Numbered from the stretch's first letter, positions 50,658 to 59,827 are shown. The stretch is 64,000 nt of DNA from Halopelagius longus (GCF_900100875.1 NZ_FNKQ01000003.1:682001-746000); one strand, 5' to 3'. The notes: generated from the letters alone by a model not told the origin. Numbers and translations: made by a program.

Positions 50658-52385
50658 GTGGGCGGCGGCGGCCCGTTCGGCGCGGCGGTTCGGTGGGCCG
50701 AGCGACGCGCACTCGCTCTCGTAGCCGCCGCCACGGCGTTCGTCCTCCTCGTCGTCTTCTACTACCCGGTGGCGACGGTGTTCGCCGACGCCGTCCTCGT
50801 CGAGGGGCGACTGTCGGCGGAGCCCCTTTTAGAGATTCTCACCTCCGAGTTCTACCTCCGGGACATCATCTGGTTCACCGCGTATCAGGCGTTTCTCTCC
50901 ACCGTCGCCTCCGTCGCACTCGGCCTGCCGGGGGCGTGGATTCTCTCGCGCTTCGAGTTTCCCGGCCGCGAGACGCTCCGCTCTCTGACCATCCTCCCGT
51001 TCGTCATGCCCTCGATAATGGTCGCCATCGGCTTCGTGGCGACGTTCGGTGGGAACGGGACGCTCAACGGGGTCCTCGGGCTGCTCGGACTGCCGGAGGT
51101 GAACCTGCTGTACACGCTCCCCGCGATAATCGTCGCGCACGCGTTCTACAACGCCCCCCTCGTCGCCCGCGTCGTCACGTCGGCGTGGGAGAGCGTGGAC
51201 GCCTCCGCCGTGGAGACGGCGCGCAGTCTGGGCGCGTCGCCCGCGCGGGCGTTCCGCGACGTGGTGCTCCCGCAGTTGCTCCCGGCCGTCGCGGTGGGGG
51301 CGACGCTGACGTTCATCTTCACGTTCGCCTCCTTCCCCATCGTCCTCGCCCTCGGCGGGTTCCAACTCGCGACGGTGGAGGTGTTCATCTACTCGCAGGT
51401 GCAGAATCTGGAGTACGGCCGGGCGGCGTCGCTCGCGGCGATAGAGACGGCGATTTCGCTCGGTCTGACGTACGCCTACCTCCGGTACGAGGGGCGACAG
51501 CGCGGGGCGGGACAGGGCGCGCGTCCGCTTCCGCGCCGCCGCCTCTCGCCGCCGGACCTGTCGCTCCGAGAACTCCTCCCCCGCGTCGGCGCCGCGGCGT
51601 ACGCCGCCGTCGTCGTCGCGGTGTTTCTCGTCCCCATCGCGTCGATGGCGTACGCGAGCGTCACCGGCCCGCAGGGCGGACTGACGCTCGACAACTACCT
51701 GTTCCTGCTCGAACGCCAGCGCACGGGGGCGTCGTTTCAGGTGCGTCCGCTCCCGGCCGTCCGCAACTCGCTGATATTCGGCGTCGCCACCCTCGCCGCC
51801 GCCCTGCCGATGGGCGTCGTGATGGCCGTGTTGACGACGCGGCGGTTCCGCGGCCGGAAAGTCGTGGACGCCCTCGCGATGGCACCGCTCGCGGTGTCGG
51901 GCATCGTCGTCGGACTCGGCTTGCTCCGGGGACTCGTCTTCGGCGTCGAGGCGTTCGGACGGGAGGTGCAGGTGACGGGCGCGGCGGCCATCGTCGCCGC
52001 CCACGCCGTCGGCGCGTACCCGTTCGTGACGCGCACCGTCGCGCCCCTCTTGGGGAACCTCGACCCGCGACTCGTCGAGTCCGCGCGCAGTCTCGGCGCG
52101 TCGCGGGCGCGCGCCCTCCTCGACGTTGAACTTCCGCTGGTCGCTTCGGGCGTCGTCGCCGGCGCGGCGTTCGCCTTCGCCATCAGCGTCGGCGAGTTCG
52201 ACTCGACGGTCATCCTCGCGGAGGGGTCGGCCAGTTACACGATGCCCGTCGCCGTGGAGCGATACCTCGGGCGGCGACTCGGTCCGGCGACGGCGATGGG
52301 ATGCATCCTGCTTTTCGTGACGAGCCTGAGTTTCGTCGTGATAGAGCGGTTCGGCGGCCGGTACCGCGGCGGAGGCGGGTTGTAG
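50658..52385 (+). CDS. thiP: Thiamine ABC transporter permease
   Basis: A 575-residue fused permease with two halves of about six helices each. Each half has the EAA loop that docks on the ATPase: ETARSLGASPARAFRDVVLPQ and ESARSLGASRARALLDVELPL. The doubled form is typical of ThiP and related iron permeases. I start at GTG 50658, one base after the thiB stop; a GTG at 50613 would overlap thiB by 44 bases. Confidence 0.9.
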   Translation: MGGGGPFGAAVRWAERRALALVAAATAFVLLVVFYYPVATVFADAVLVEGRLSAEPLLEILTSEFYLRDIIWFTAYQAFLSTVASVALGLPGAWILSRFEFPGRETLRSLTILPFVMPSIMVAIGFVATFGGNGTLNGVLGLLGLPEVNLLYTLPAIIVAHAFYNAPLVARVVTSAWESVDASAVETARSLGASPARAFRDVVLPQLLPAVAVGATLTFIFTFASFPIVLALGGFQLATVEVFIYSQVQNLEYGRAASLAAIETAISLGLTYAYLRYEGRQRGAGQGARPLPRRRLSPPDLSLRELLPRVGAAAYAAVVVAVFLVPIASMAYASVTGPQGGLTLDNYLFLLERQRTGASFQVRPLPAVRNSLIFGVATLAAALPMGVVMAVLTTRRFRGRKVVDALAMAPLAVSGIVVGLGLLRGLVFGVEAFGREVQVTGAAAIVAAHAVGAYPFVTRTVAPLLGNLDPRLVESARSLGASRARALLDVELPLVASGVVAGAAFAFAISVGEFDSTVILAEGSASYTMPVAVERYLGRRLGPATAMGCILLFVTSLSFVVIERFGGRYRGGGGL

Positions 52386-52437
52386 ATGCGACGGGACGAC
52401 GCGAAGCGAACCGACGACAACGGAGACGGAGACTAAG

Positions 52438-53670
52438 ATGCGACTCGAACTCGACGACGTGCGGAGGGAGTACGGCGGGACGACTGCGCTCGCGGACGTG
52501 AGCCTCGATATCGAGGACGGCGAGTTCTTCACCCTCGTCGGCCCCTCGGGGTGCGGGAAGACGACGACGCTCCGCCTCGTGGCGGGCTTCGAAGAACCCA
52601 CCGCGGGGTCGGTTCGCTTCGACGGGCGGGAGATGCGCGGCGTGCCGCCCGAGGAACGCGGCGTCGGCGTCGTCTTCCAGAACTACGCGCTCTTCCCGCA
52701 CATGACCGTCGGCGAGAACGTCGCCTACGGCCTCCGCTTTGCGGACGCGCCGGGGGGCGTCTCAGACGAGGAACGCGTCGCGGAGTTGCTGGAGTTGGTC
52801 GGCCTCCCGGAGGCGGCCGACAGGGACCCGACCGAGTTGTCCGGCGGCCAACAGCAGCGAATCGCCCTCGCGCGGGCACTCGCGCCGGGCCCGAACCTCC
52901 TCCTTTTGGACGAACCGATGAGCGCACTCGACGCGCAACTGCGCGAACGACTGCGCGCGACGGTCAAGGAGATTCAGTCGGAACTCGAAATCACGACGCT
53001 GTACGTCACCCACGACCAAGAGGAGGCGTTGGCCGTCTCCGACCGAATCGCGGTGATGAGCGACGGCCGGGTCGAACAGGTCGGCGCGCCGCGGGAGGTG
53101 TACCGCCGGCCGCGGAGTCGGTTCGTCGCGGAGTTCGTCGGCGACAACAACGTGTTCGTCGGGCGCGCCGAAGAATCAACATCTCCACACGAAACAAAGG
53201 GGTTGGACGGGAGAACGGACGACGGGGCGGCCGAGTCGGAGGTTCGTATTACTATCGGGAACGAGACATATATCGTCCGGACCGACCGGGACATCGAGGC
53301 GGGCGACCGGGTGACGTTCTGCGTTCGACCGGAACAGATTCGCGTCCTCGCGGGGGGGTCCGACGACGGGGCGGACTCGGACGAGGGCGGGGCGCCGAGG
53401 GCGGAAACCGCCGACGGCGGCGAACCGACGGACTGCGGGGAGAAGACCGACGGCCGGGCGGCGACGGACCGCACGACGAACGCGGCGACGTCCCCGGAGA
53501 ACCGACTACGGGGGCGGGTGGCGGACGCGGAGTTCCTCGGCGAGACGACTCGCGTCCGAGTGGACTGCGACGGACACCGGATAACGCTCCGGACGGCGGA
53601 CCCCCTCGACGGAGTCGTCGAAGTCGGATTCGACGCGGCGGACGCCCGCGTCGTCGAAGTGGGCGAGTGA
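52438..53670 (+). CDS. thiQ: Thiamine ABC transporter ATP-binding protein
   Basis: A 410-residue ABC ATPase. Walker A VGPSGCGKTTTLRL, Q-loop VVFQNYALFP, signature LSGGQQQRIALARAL, Walker B LLLLDEPMSALD and the H-loop THDQEEA are all present. The C-terminal part has two TOBE-like strands, interrupted by about 55 acidic, low-complexity residues (around 305-355) absent from ordinary ThiQ or PotA. It energises thiBP. Fifty-two bases after thiP. Confidence 0.9.
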   Translation: MRLELDDVRREYGGTTALADVSLDIEDGEFFTLVGPSGCGKTTTLRLVAGFEEPTAGSVRFDGREMRGVPPEERGVGVVFQNYALFPHMTVGENVAYGLRFADAPGGVSDEERVAELLELVGLPEAADRDPTELSGGQQQRIALARALAPGPNLLLLDEPMSALDAQLRERLRATVKEIQSELEITTLYVTHDQEEALAVSDRIAVMSDGRVEQVGAPREVYRRPRSRFVAEFVGDNNVFVGRAEESTSPHETKGLDGRTDDGAAESEVRITIGNETYIVRTDRDIEAGDRVTFCVRPEQIRVLAGGSDDGADSDEGGAPRAETADGGEPTDCGEKTDGRAATDRTTNAATSPENRLRGRVADAEFLGETTRVRVDCDGHRITLRTADPLDGVVEVGFDAADARVVEVGE

Positions 53671-53693
53671 GAAGCGAGACGGAACCGAGGCGG

Positions 53694-54374
53694 TCAGAGC
53701 GCGACGCCGACGGTGAGAAGCGTCCCGTACGTCCGGTAGCGTTCGACCATCTCCTCGCGGGACTCCCAGTCGTCGGTGGGGAACTCCGCTGCGGGCGGAA
53801 TCTCTATCTCCCTGTCGGGGACGTTGTCCTGTTCGGCGACGTGCAGTCCGGCGTCGCGGAACGCCTCGCGGTACTCCGCGGCGGACCACCGGGTCATCTC
53901 CACGGAGATGAACTCCTGCCACTCGTGGGAGTGGACGTTCTCCTCGTAGTAGTTGACGGCGCAGAAGAACGTGCCGCCGGGGCGGAGGACGCGCGCGACT
54001 TCTTCGAGGGTGTGGTGCGGGTCGGCGGCGTAGTAGAACGCCTCCATGCTCCAGACGTGGTCGATACTGTCGTCTGCGAAGGGGAGTTCGTCGAAGTCGC
54101 CGACGAGGAATCCGACCGCCTCGTCGTCGGTGTACGACTGCGCGTTCCGCGCCATCTCCGGCGACCCGTCGAGGCCGTACACGCGGCCGGCGTCCTTCGT
54201 CTCGCGGAGGGCGCGGCCGGCGTATCCGCTTCCGCACCCCAAGTCGAGAACCACGTCGCCCTCCTCTATGGGCATGCGCGCGAGGGCGTGCTTCGCGGTG
54301 TGCCAGTGGCGGTCCTCCATCCCCTTGTCGCGGCCGTCGGCGGCCCACGCGTCGAACTCCTCTCGAACGCTCAT
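53694..54374 (-). CDS. SAM-dependent methyltransferase
   Basis: A 226-residue class I methyltransferase. Motif I is VVLDLGCGSGYAGRAL; motif II/III includes GRVYGLDGSPEMARNA and VGDFDELPFADDSIDHVWSM; RVLRPGGTFFCAVNYY follows. It resembles the UbiE/type-11 group. The substrate is unknown. ATG 54374 preferred to 54392. It converges on the thiQ gene with a 23-base gap. Confidence 0.85.
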   Translation of the reverse strand: MSVREEFDAWAADGRDKGMEDRHWHTAKHALARMPIEEGDVVLDLGCGSGYAGRALRETKDAGRVYGLDGSPEMARNAQSYTDDEAVGFLVGDFDELPFADDSIDHVWSMEAFYYAADPHHTLEEVARVLRPGGTFFCAVNYYEENVHSHEWQEFISVEMTRWSAAEYREAFRDAGLHVAEQDNVPDREIEIPPAAEFPTDDWESREEMVERYRTYGTLLTVGVAL

Positions 54375-54465
54375 ACCGGAAGGAGGGACCACCGCGACTA
54401 AATCTCCCGGATTCCGGCCGGCGACGTGGCGCGTCCTTTATCAGTCGTACTCCCAACGGGGGCAT

Positions 54466-54924
54466 ATGGGACGTGGACGACGGTACGCCCTCTCGGATTC
54501 GGCGCAACAGGTAGTCGGCGGGTTCCTCCTCGCCGGACCGTTCGTCGTCACCGAGGAAGTGTGGGTACTCGCCCGGCAGATGTCGGGATTGCAGGCCCTC
54601 CTGACCGTCGTCATCGTGTTCTCCGTCGGGTACGGAACGCTGTACAAGGCCGACGACGAGAGGGACCCGGACAGGGAGGACGACGTGGCCGGGGTTCCCG
54701 TCCGGTTCATCTCCCTGATACTCGTCTCCTACCTCTCGGTGTTCCTCCTCGCCGTCTCGTTCAACGCGCCGGGGACGTTCCTGAGCGATTTGGCGAACGA
54801 CGGGGGCCACGTCGCACTCGGCATCGAGTTGGAGTGGGACGTCATCTCGGTGACGCTGAAGGCGATAAGCATCGGGTCGGTGTTCAGCGTCATCGGCGCG
54901 GCGACGGCCGACACGCTGTTTTGA
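54466..54924 (+). CDS. DUF2391 (TIGR02587-like) integral membrane protein
   Basis: A 152-residue membrane protein with four predicted helices. The N-terminal block QQVVGGFLLAGPFVVTEEVWVLA and the third helix VRFISLILVSYLSVFLLAVS are typical of the DUF2391 family. No catalytic motif. A ctttatc element lies about 25-30 bases before the ATG at 54466. Function unknown. Confidence 0.8.
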   Translation: MGRGRRYALSDSAQQVVGGFLLAGPFVVTEEVWVLARQMSGLQALLTVVIVFSVGYGTLYKADDERDPDREDDVAGVPVRFISLILVSYLSVFLLAVSFNAPGTFLSDLANDGGHVALGIELEWDVISVTLKAISIGSVFSVIGAATADTLF

Positions 54925-55030
54925 GCGGCCGGTCGGCGAGGCGATTCGATGGAAAAACCGCACGGCAGCGTCGGAGACTGTCGATTTCTCGCACCCGCAT
55001 AATTAAGTTCGCTCGCTCGCAGTCTTGCGT

Positions 55031-55609
55031 ATGGATTACACCCTCGCCATCGAAAACACGCCGGAGACGATTCCCGGCGGGACAGGTATCCTGCTCCTCC
55101 ATCCGAGCATCGGCGAGACGGACCGCATCGACACGGACTTTCTGAAGACCGATACGGACCACTTCCTCGTCGTCTCCACGCGCACGACGGCGCGGGAAGT
55201 CGAACAGAAACTCGAACACTACGACGTAGACGAGTCCCGCGCGGTCATCCTCGACACCCTGTCGGTCGAACGGGGCTACTCCCGGCGCGGGAGCGACAAC
55301 GTCCACTACGTCTCCTCGCCCGACGATTTGGACGGTATCGTCACGCAGACGCGTCGCTTCCTCGAATCCCACGAGGGGAAGGTGCGCGTCAGCGTCGATT
55401 CGGTGACCGAGATGGCGTACTACGCCGACGTCGACAGGGCGTTGCGGGCGACGGAGGAACTCCTCGAACTCCTCGAAGAACACGACGCCGTCGGCCTGTT
55501 CCACCTCTCGAACGAGGTGCACGGCGAGGAGACGGTCGGACGCTTCCGCGAACTGTTCGACCACGTCATCGAACTCGCCGTGGACGGAACCGTCACCGGC
55601 GACTTCTGA
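55031..55609 (+). CDS. KaiC/RecA-like protein with degenerate nucleotide site
   Basis: A 192-residue haloarchaeal protein. The N-terminal strand-loop (YTLAIENTPETIPGGTGILL) lies where a RecA-type Walker A would be, but the loop lacks GKT/S. Later strands (HFLVVSTRTTAREVEQKL, RAVILDTLSVERGYSR, VGLFHLSNEVHGEET) follow the KaiC-like core. It may bind without hydrolysing a nucleotide. Homologues are named DUF7090 as far as I recall. ATG 55031; a TTG at 55025 is less likely. Confidence 0.7.
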   Translation: MDYTLAIENTPETIPGGTGILLLHPSIGETDRIDTDFLKTDTDHFLVVSTRTTAREVEQKLEHYDVDESRAVILDTLSVERGYSRRGSDNVHYVSSPDDLDGIVTQTRRFLESHEGKVRVSVDSVTEMAYYADVDRALRATEELLELLEEHDAVGLFHLSNEVHGEETVGRFRELFDHVIELAVDGTVTGDF

Positions 55610-55682
55610 ACCGACGGCGACAGACCGACCACGAGAAGCCGACTCCGAGAAACCGACCGCGACCGGACCCCGCCGAAGCGCG

Positions 55683-56543
55683 CTACTCCTCCGACGATTC
55701 GCCCGCCGACTCCGAGTCGTCCGCTAACTCCGAGTCGTCCGCCGACTCCGTCGCCTCCGAACGCTCGTCGAGTCGTTCGAACGTCTTCCGCGCCCACCGA
55801 ACGCCGTAGGACGCGCCGTACTCCACGTACGCCTGCGTGTCGAGTGCCGCGAACGGCGCGGGCAGTTCGCGGCCGTGCTTGACGGCCGAACACGCGAACT
55901 CCGTCGCGTCCGCGAACGACGTCTGCCCGCGCGCGACTTCCCGCGGCAGGTTCGTCAGTCGCCCCTCCAGTCGCGCCCCGGCGTCGGTCCACGCGTCGTG
56001 CAGTCGAGGGCGTTCGTCGGCCCACGACTCGAACGTCGGGCGCGTCTGGAGGCCCAACCACGCCTCGTAGAGGGCCGTCGCTATCTGGTACACCTCGTTC
56101 GGCGGAAGGGGAACCGCGTCGTCGAGTTCGCGGTACTGCTCCCCGAAAAACGGCAGGAAGTGCTCGGGCGCGCCCGTCCCGAGTTGGACGAACGCCTCCG
56201 CCAAGAGGAAATCGAGGAACTCCTCGGGCGTCCCCTCGGCGCGCGCCTTCGCGAACACCGTCGGCGGGACGGTCTGTCGGGTCCAGACGACGGTGCCGTC
56301 GCCCGGCATGCCGACGGTGAAGTCGGTGCTCGCGTAGCGAACGAGCAGTTGCGGCGCGTCGTCGGGGAGCCACTCGGCGGGGTACGTCGCCGGGTCCAGA
56401 GAGTCGGCTACGAGGCCGAGGTCCTCCGCCGCGGCGGGCGGTATCGTCTCGAAATCCGCCGCCACGTCGAGGACGAGGCTGTCGGGTGCGTGCTCGTCTC
56501 GGACGGCGGCGACGTCGTCGGGGAGTTCGCGCGTCTCGAACAT
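55683..56543 (-). CDS. Conserved haloarchaeal protein of unknown function
   Basis: A 286-residue soluble acidic protein (MFETRELPDDVAAVRDEHAP). Conserved-looking blocks include LLVRYASTDFTVGMPGDGTVVW, NEVYQIATALYEAWLGLQTRP and AYVEYGASYGVRWARKTFERL. No catalytic motif or membrane segment. The last 30 residues are Asp/Ser/Glu repeats (ESADDSELADDSE) and disordered. Downstream of the 29-residue ORF and the oap genes on the same strand, it may belong to the origin neighbourhood. Confidence 0.7.
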   Translation of the reverse strand: MFETRELPDDVAAVRDEHAPDSLVLDVAADFETIPPAAAEDLGLVADSLDPATYPAEWLPDDAPQLLVRYASTDFTVGMPGDGTVVWTRQTVPPTVFAKARAEGTPEEFLDFLLAEAFVQLGTGAPEHFLPFFGEQYRELDDAVPLPPNEVYQIATALYEAWLGLQTRPTFESWADERPRLHDAWTDAGARLEGRLTNLPREVARGQTSFADATEFACSAVKHGRELPAPFAALDTQAYVEYGASYGVRWARKTFERLDERSEATESADDSELADDSESAGESSEE

Positions 56544-56570
56544 CTGTTCGGTGTAGGGGTTCGAGGCCCT

Positions 56571-56660
56571 TCAGCCGAACGCGATGACCGCGATGAGCGC
56601 GATGGAGAGGACGGCCGAGACGCCGACGGTTCCGAGGACGAGTTTGGTCGCCTTACTCAT
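56571..56660 (-). CDS. 29-residue single-helix membrane peptide
   Basis: A very short ORF (MSKATKLVLGTVGVSAVLSI to IAFG). It has a basic N-terminus and one hydrophobic helix of about 22 residues. A minus-strand TATA box (ctttaagc, 56684-56691) stands 24-31 bases before the ATG, which argues for a real gene. It sits alone between oapC and the conserved gene at 55683-56543. Function unknown; a small membrane regulator is one option. Confidence 0.6.
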   Translation of the reverse strand: MSKATKLVLGTVGVSAVLSIALIAVIAFG

Positions 56661-56683
56661 GGTATCACCCATTTCGCCGCGGT

Positions 56684-56691
56684 GCTTAAAG
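56684..56691 (-). promoter_or_regulatory. TATA box of the 29-residue ORF
   Basis: Minus-strand ctttaagc, centred about 27 bases before the ATG at 56660. Confidence 0.5.
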
Positions 56692-56801
56692 CCTTCAATA
56701 TCGACGGAACGCGCCGGAATCACAACCTCGCTCGTCTCGACTGCGACTGCAGGAAGAGCGCGGAGCGAGTCGGCGAGAAGCGGAGACGACCGGTCGTCAG
56801 T

Positions 56802-57860
56802 TCACTCGTCGGGTTCGCCATCCCACGAGTCGGGGACTTCGATGACGTAGCGTCCGTCCTCGCGCAGCGAGATGATGTACTCGGTGCGGTCGTACAGTTC
56901 CATCAGGTTCAGTTCGTACTCGCCGGGCGCGACGATTTTGATGCTCTCGAACTGGCTGTTCAGCTCCTCCCGCAGTTCGTCGAGCTCCGGTCGCTCGTCG
57001 CTCTGCGGTTCGATGACGGTGCCGTCGGCGTCGGTCGGCGGTCCGTCCGCCTCCTCGACCGCCGCGCGGTCCGCCGCCGCCGCTATCTCGTCCGGGGAGA
57101 CGACCGCGCTTCTGGCGCTCGCCTGCGCGGAGTCCTCGCGGTCGGGGTCGGGTTCGCCGGGCGCGGGCGCGTTTGTCGGCGTCTGCGGACTCCGTTCGTC
57201 GGGGGCCTGCGGCGAGTCGCTCGCCGAGGGCGACCCGGACTCGGGTTCGGCGCTCGAAGCGGACTCCGAGGCCGAAGCCGACGCGGACTCTCCCTCGGAC
57301 GAGGAGTCGGTACCGCGGGAGCTCACCCAGTCGCGGACCGACTTGCCCGCGCGGTTCGCACGGCCCGAGAGGCCGCCGCCGCCCTCCGCCGCCTCGGGCG
57401 AGGCGTCGCTCCGGGTCGCTTCGTCCGGCGCGTTCGACGCCGGTCGGTCGTCGTCCTCGACGTCGGCGGCGCGTTCCGCGGTGCGCGCCCACGTCGGGGA
57501 CTTCTCGTCCTCGGACCGGGTCCGACGGTCCGCCGACGTCTCCGAGGCGGAGCCGCCGGGTTCGGGTCCGGTCGCCGGCGAGTCGGTCGAGGCGGTTTCG
57601 CTTCGGCGAGTCGAGTCGGTATCGGACTGCGTGCGGTCGGCCGCCGAACTCCGGTCGGCGTCTGTCGGTGTCGAAGCGGAACTCGGGGAGGGGCGGTCCG
57701 TCCCCTCGGTTCGCGTCGAGGACGCCGCACCGTCGGTGGACCCCGAGCTGCCGGACGGACGGAACTGGAACTTGTTCCCGCCGCAGTTGGGGCACCCCGA
57801 TAGCATCTCCTTCGAGCCGTCGGGGAACACCTTACCGCAGTTCGTACATTGGTGGGGCAT
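56802..57860 (-). CDS. oapC: Origin-associated zinc-ribbon protein OapC (ArvC-type)
   Basis: A 352-residue protein. The N-terminal zinc ribbon is HQCTNCGKVFPDGSKEM followed by GCPNCGGNKF. About 220 residues of Ser/Asp/Glu low complexity follow. A conserved C-terminal domain then reads ELNSQFESIKIVAPGEYELN and YIISLREDGRYVIEVPDSW. Members of this family lie beside haloarchaeal origins with oapA and oapB and are thought to form an Arv system around a small GTPase. A gap of 138 bases separates it from oapB on the same strand. Confidence 0.9.
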   Translation of the reverse strand: MPHQCTNCGKVFPDGSKEMLSGCPNCGGNKFQFRPSGSSGSTDGAASSTRTEGTDRPSPSSASTPTDADRSSAADRTQSDTDSTRRSETASTDSPATGPEPGGSASETSADRRTRSEDEKSPTWARTAERAADVEDDDRPASNAPDEATRSDASPEAAEGGGGLSGRANRAGKSVRDWVSSRGTDSSSEGESASASASESASSAEPESGSPSASDSPQAPDERSPQTPTNAPAPGEPDPDREDSAQASARSAVVSPDEIAAAADRAAVEEADGPPTDADGTVIEPQSDERPELDELREELNSQFESIKIVAPGEYELNLMELYDRTEYIISLREDGRYVIEVPDSWDGEPDE

Positions 57861-57998
57861 CTGTGTGGTCGGTGAGTGTGTGTGGGTGGTGTGCCGGTCT
57901 ATCGCTCCGCGTTCGCGTGCGCGTCGCGCGTCCGTCGCTCCCCCGGTTCGAGCCGTCTCGAACGAGGGAACTCGTGTCGCGTGCGTGCGCGCGTTCGA

Positions 57999-58394
57999 TC
58001 AGCGTCGGGAGACGAGCGCGCTGATGAGGTTCTCGTCTTTGTGGAGCGTCTCTATCTGATTCGCCGGGCCGATGACGGTGAGCTTCTTCGTCTCCTCCGA
58101 GCCCATCAGTCGGCCGAGGAACCCTTGGCTCCCGGCCTTCGACTGCGGATACGTCTCTATCTCGATACCGTTGAACTCGTCGGGGCTGATCTCCGTCATC
58201 GTCACCTCGATGAGCTTCGACTCCTCGTCCGGCGACAGTCCCTCTTCGAGGATGACGATGTTGCCGTCGCGGACGCCGTCGAGGATGAGCCTGATCTTCT
58301 CCATGCTGGTCAGGCCCTCCATGCGGGCGCCGCTTATGAGGTCGATTTGAACTCCGTCCGTGTTGCCGGGTGTGACTTCAGGCATGATACTCAC
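57999..58394 (-). CDS. oapB: Origin-associated protein OapB (DUF2073, ArvB-type)
   Basis: A 131-residue soluble protein of DUF2073 (GVQIDLISGARMEGLTSMEKI, IVILEEGLSPDEESKLIEVT). It contains no enzyme motif; the family is thought to pair with the OapA GTPase. The GTG at 58394 overlaps the oapA stop (GTGA); ATG 58385 is an alternative three residues in. Part of the oapA-oapB transcript reading away from the origin. Confidence 0.9.
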   Translation of the reverse strand: MSIMPEVTPGNTDGVQIDLISGARMEGLTSMEKIRLILDGVRDGNIVILEEGLSPDEESKLIEVTMTEISPDEFNGIEIETYPQSKAGSQGFLGRLMGSEETKKLTVIGPANQIETLHKDENLISALVSRR

Positions 58395-59032
58395 CCGAAG
58401 TACTCCGCGATCTTGTCGTACACTTCGTCCATATTGTTTCCTTCCAGCGCCGAGAGTGGAACGGTCTCGTGTTGCGGGAACGCGTTCGCGATGCGCTGGA
58501 CGTTCGAGTCTTCGAGGTCGGTCTTGTTCGCGAAGATGAGCACCGGTAGGTCCTGACTCTCGATGATCCCGATGAGCATCGTATTCACTTGCGTGAACGG
58601 GTCCTCCGTGCTGTCGAGGACGTAGATGACGCCGTCGACGTCTTCGCGCAACCAGTGCATGGCCTCGGCGACACCCTCGGTCGCCTCTCGGGAGCGACGA
58701 ACGGCGTCGTCCTTCTCCATGTCGTGGTCGAGGAACTCCTTGTAGTCCACCTTCGTGGTGACACCGGGAGTGTCGACGATGTCGATCGTGACTTTCTTGC
58801 CGTTGCGCTCGATTTCCACGTTCTCCTTCCGACGCGCGCGGCGCGTCTCGTGAGGGATGTGGCTCTCGGGCCCGATGGCGTCACCGGTCCAGTCGCGTGC
58901 AATACGGTTCGCAAGGGTCGTTTTTCCGGCGTTCGGCGGTCCGTAAATGCCGATCCGTCTCGGCTCTGCGTCCGAGAACATCCGGTCGACGACCCGTGAG
59001 ATACTGTCTCTTAAATCTGTGAGCAGACCCAT
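58391..59032 (-). CDS. oapA: Origin-associated Era-like GTPase OapA (ArvA-type)
   Basis: A 213-residue small GTPase. G1 GIYGPPNAGKTTLANRI, G3 DIVDTPGVTTKVDY, G4 IFANKTDLED; G5 probably VPLSALEGNN. It is the gene nearest the origin on this side and leads the oapA-oapB transcript. The ATG at 59032 is preceded by ggaggctagg, a good ribosome site, and a TATA-like gtgtttaag about 70 bases upstream, so unlike many neighbours this messenger has a leader. An open frame to 59086 covers that leader and was rejected. Confidence 0.92.
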   Translation of the reverse strand: MGLLTDLRDSISRVVDRMFSDAEPRRIGIYGPPNAGKTTLANRIARDWTGDAIGPESHIPHETRRARRKENVEIERNGKKVTIDIVDTPGVTTKVDYKEFLDHDMEKDDAVRRSREATEGVAEAMHWLREDVDGVIYVLDSTEDPFTQVNTMLIGIIESQDLPVLIFANKTDLEDSNVQRIANAFPQHETVPLSALEGNNMDEVYDKIAEYFG

Positions 59033-59202
59033 CCTAGCCTCCCGCACCTCCCGACTCCGTCGTGGAGGGGCGTATGGAGGTACCACATTTCCGGGCCCAC
59101 TTAAACACTACGTCAGACGGCAGTCATTTTCACACCTCATTTATTCGAATTGAAATAGGTTTAACAGGGCGTTAGGACCTCGTACTCCGCCGTTCGACCC
59201 GA

Positions 59203-59244
59203 AGTAGTACCGTCCGTCGTCCGAGTAGTACCGTCCGTCGTCCG
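59203..59244. repeat. Perfect 2 x 21-base tandem repeat in the origin region
   Basis: Two adjacent copies of agtagtaccg-tccgtcgtccg (59203-59223, 59224-59244), identical at every base, between oapA and the recognition boxes. Confidence 0.75.
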
Positions 59245-59514
59245 ACCGGTCCACGTTCGCCGCCGCGCCGACGGACGACGCCCGGTCGAACCGACGTCCT
59301 CCCGACACGTCTCGACGCCCTAGTTTCGGGTGGAGAGCCGTCGAATCTCGTCGCCTCGGCGTCGTTCCGATACGTTCCTCGGCCGCGGAACGACTCCCTC
59401 GACCGAAGGACGGGACTAACTGACACCTAAATTGGGATAGTCACCGCGCGCGCGAGTTCGGTCTGAAGGAAGACGGTCGAATCGATCCAGGTCCGCTACC
59501 GTCCGACTCGCTCC

Positions 59515-59536
59515 GCCCCTCCGTTTCGATTCGAAC
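59515..59536 (-). promoter_or_regulatory. ORB-like box, outer left
   Basis: Minus strand: gttcgaatcgaaac then ggaggggc. Has the dyad and the G-tail of a recognition box, with a few changes from the two identical boxes. Confidence 0.55.
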
Positions 59537-59590
59537 CGTCTCGGAACGGGCGAGGTGAGAAAGGGAAAAGAAACGAAGCGACGGTGGAGG

Positions 59591-59658
59591 CGACGGGAGA
59601 GACGGGACGGCGGTAGAAACGAGACGACGGGAGAGACAGGACGGCGGTGAGAACGGAG
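59591..59658. repeat. Imperfect 2 x 34-base direct repeat, purine-rich strand
   Basis: Units 59591-59624 and 59625-59658 both begin cgacgggagagac and differ at a few positions. The plus strand over about 59540-59700 is strongly purine-biased (repeated gaga, ggga, aaag). Confidence 0.6.
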
Positions 59659-59827
59659 GAAGGTGAACACGAACGCGACGGTGAACGCACGGGGCACGCA
59701 GGACGGACGAGAGAACACGGTGGGTCGAACGGACGCACTGGACACGAAAGGGAGGGCCCGTCGGACGGAGAGACGGAGAAGGCGAGCGGGACGGAGAGCG
59801 AATCCGAGCCGATCGGCGGAACACCCC

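Noticed and set aside
59172-59426. 84-residue minus-strand frame over the 21-base repeats
   Set aside because: Arg/Gly-rich chance frame produced partly by the tandem repeat.
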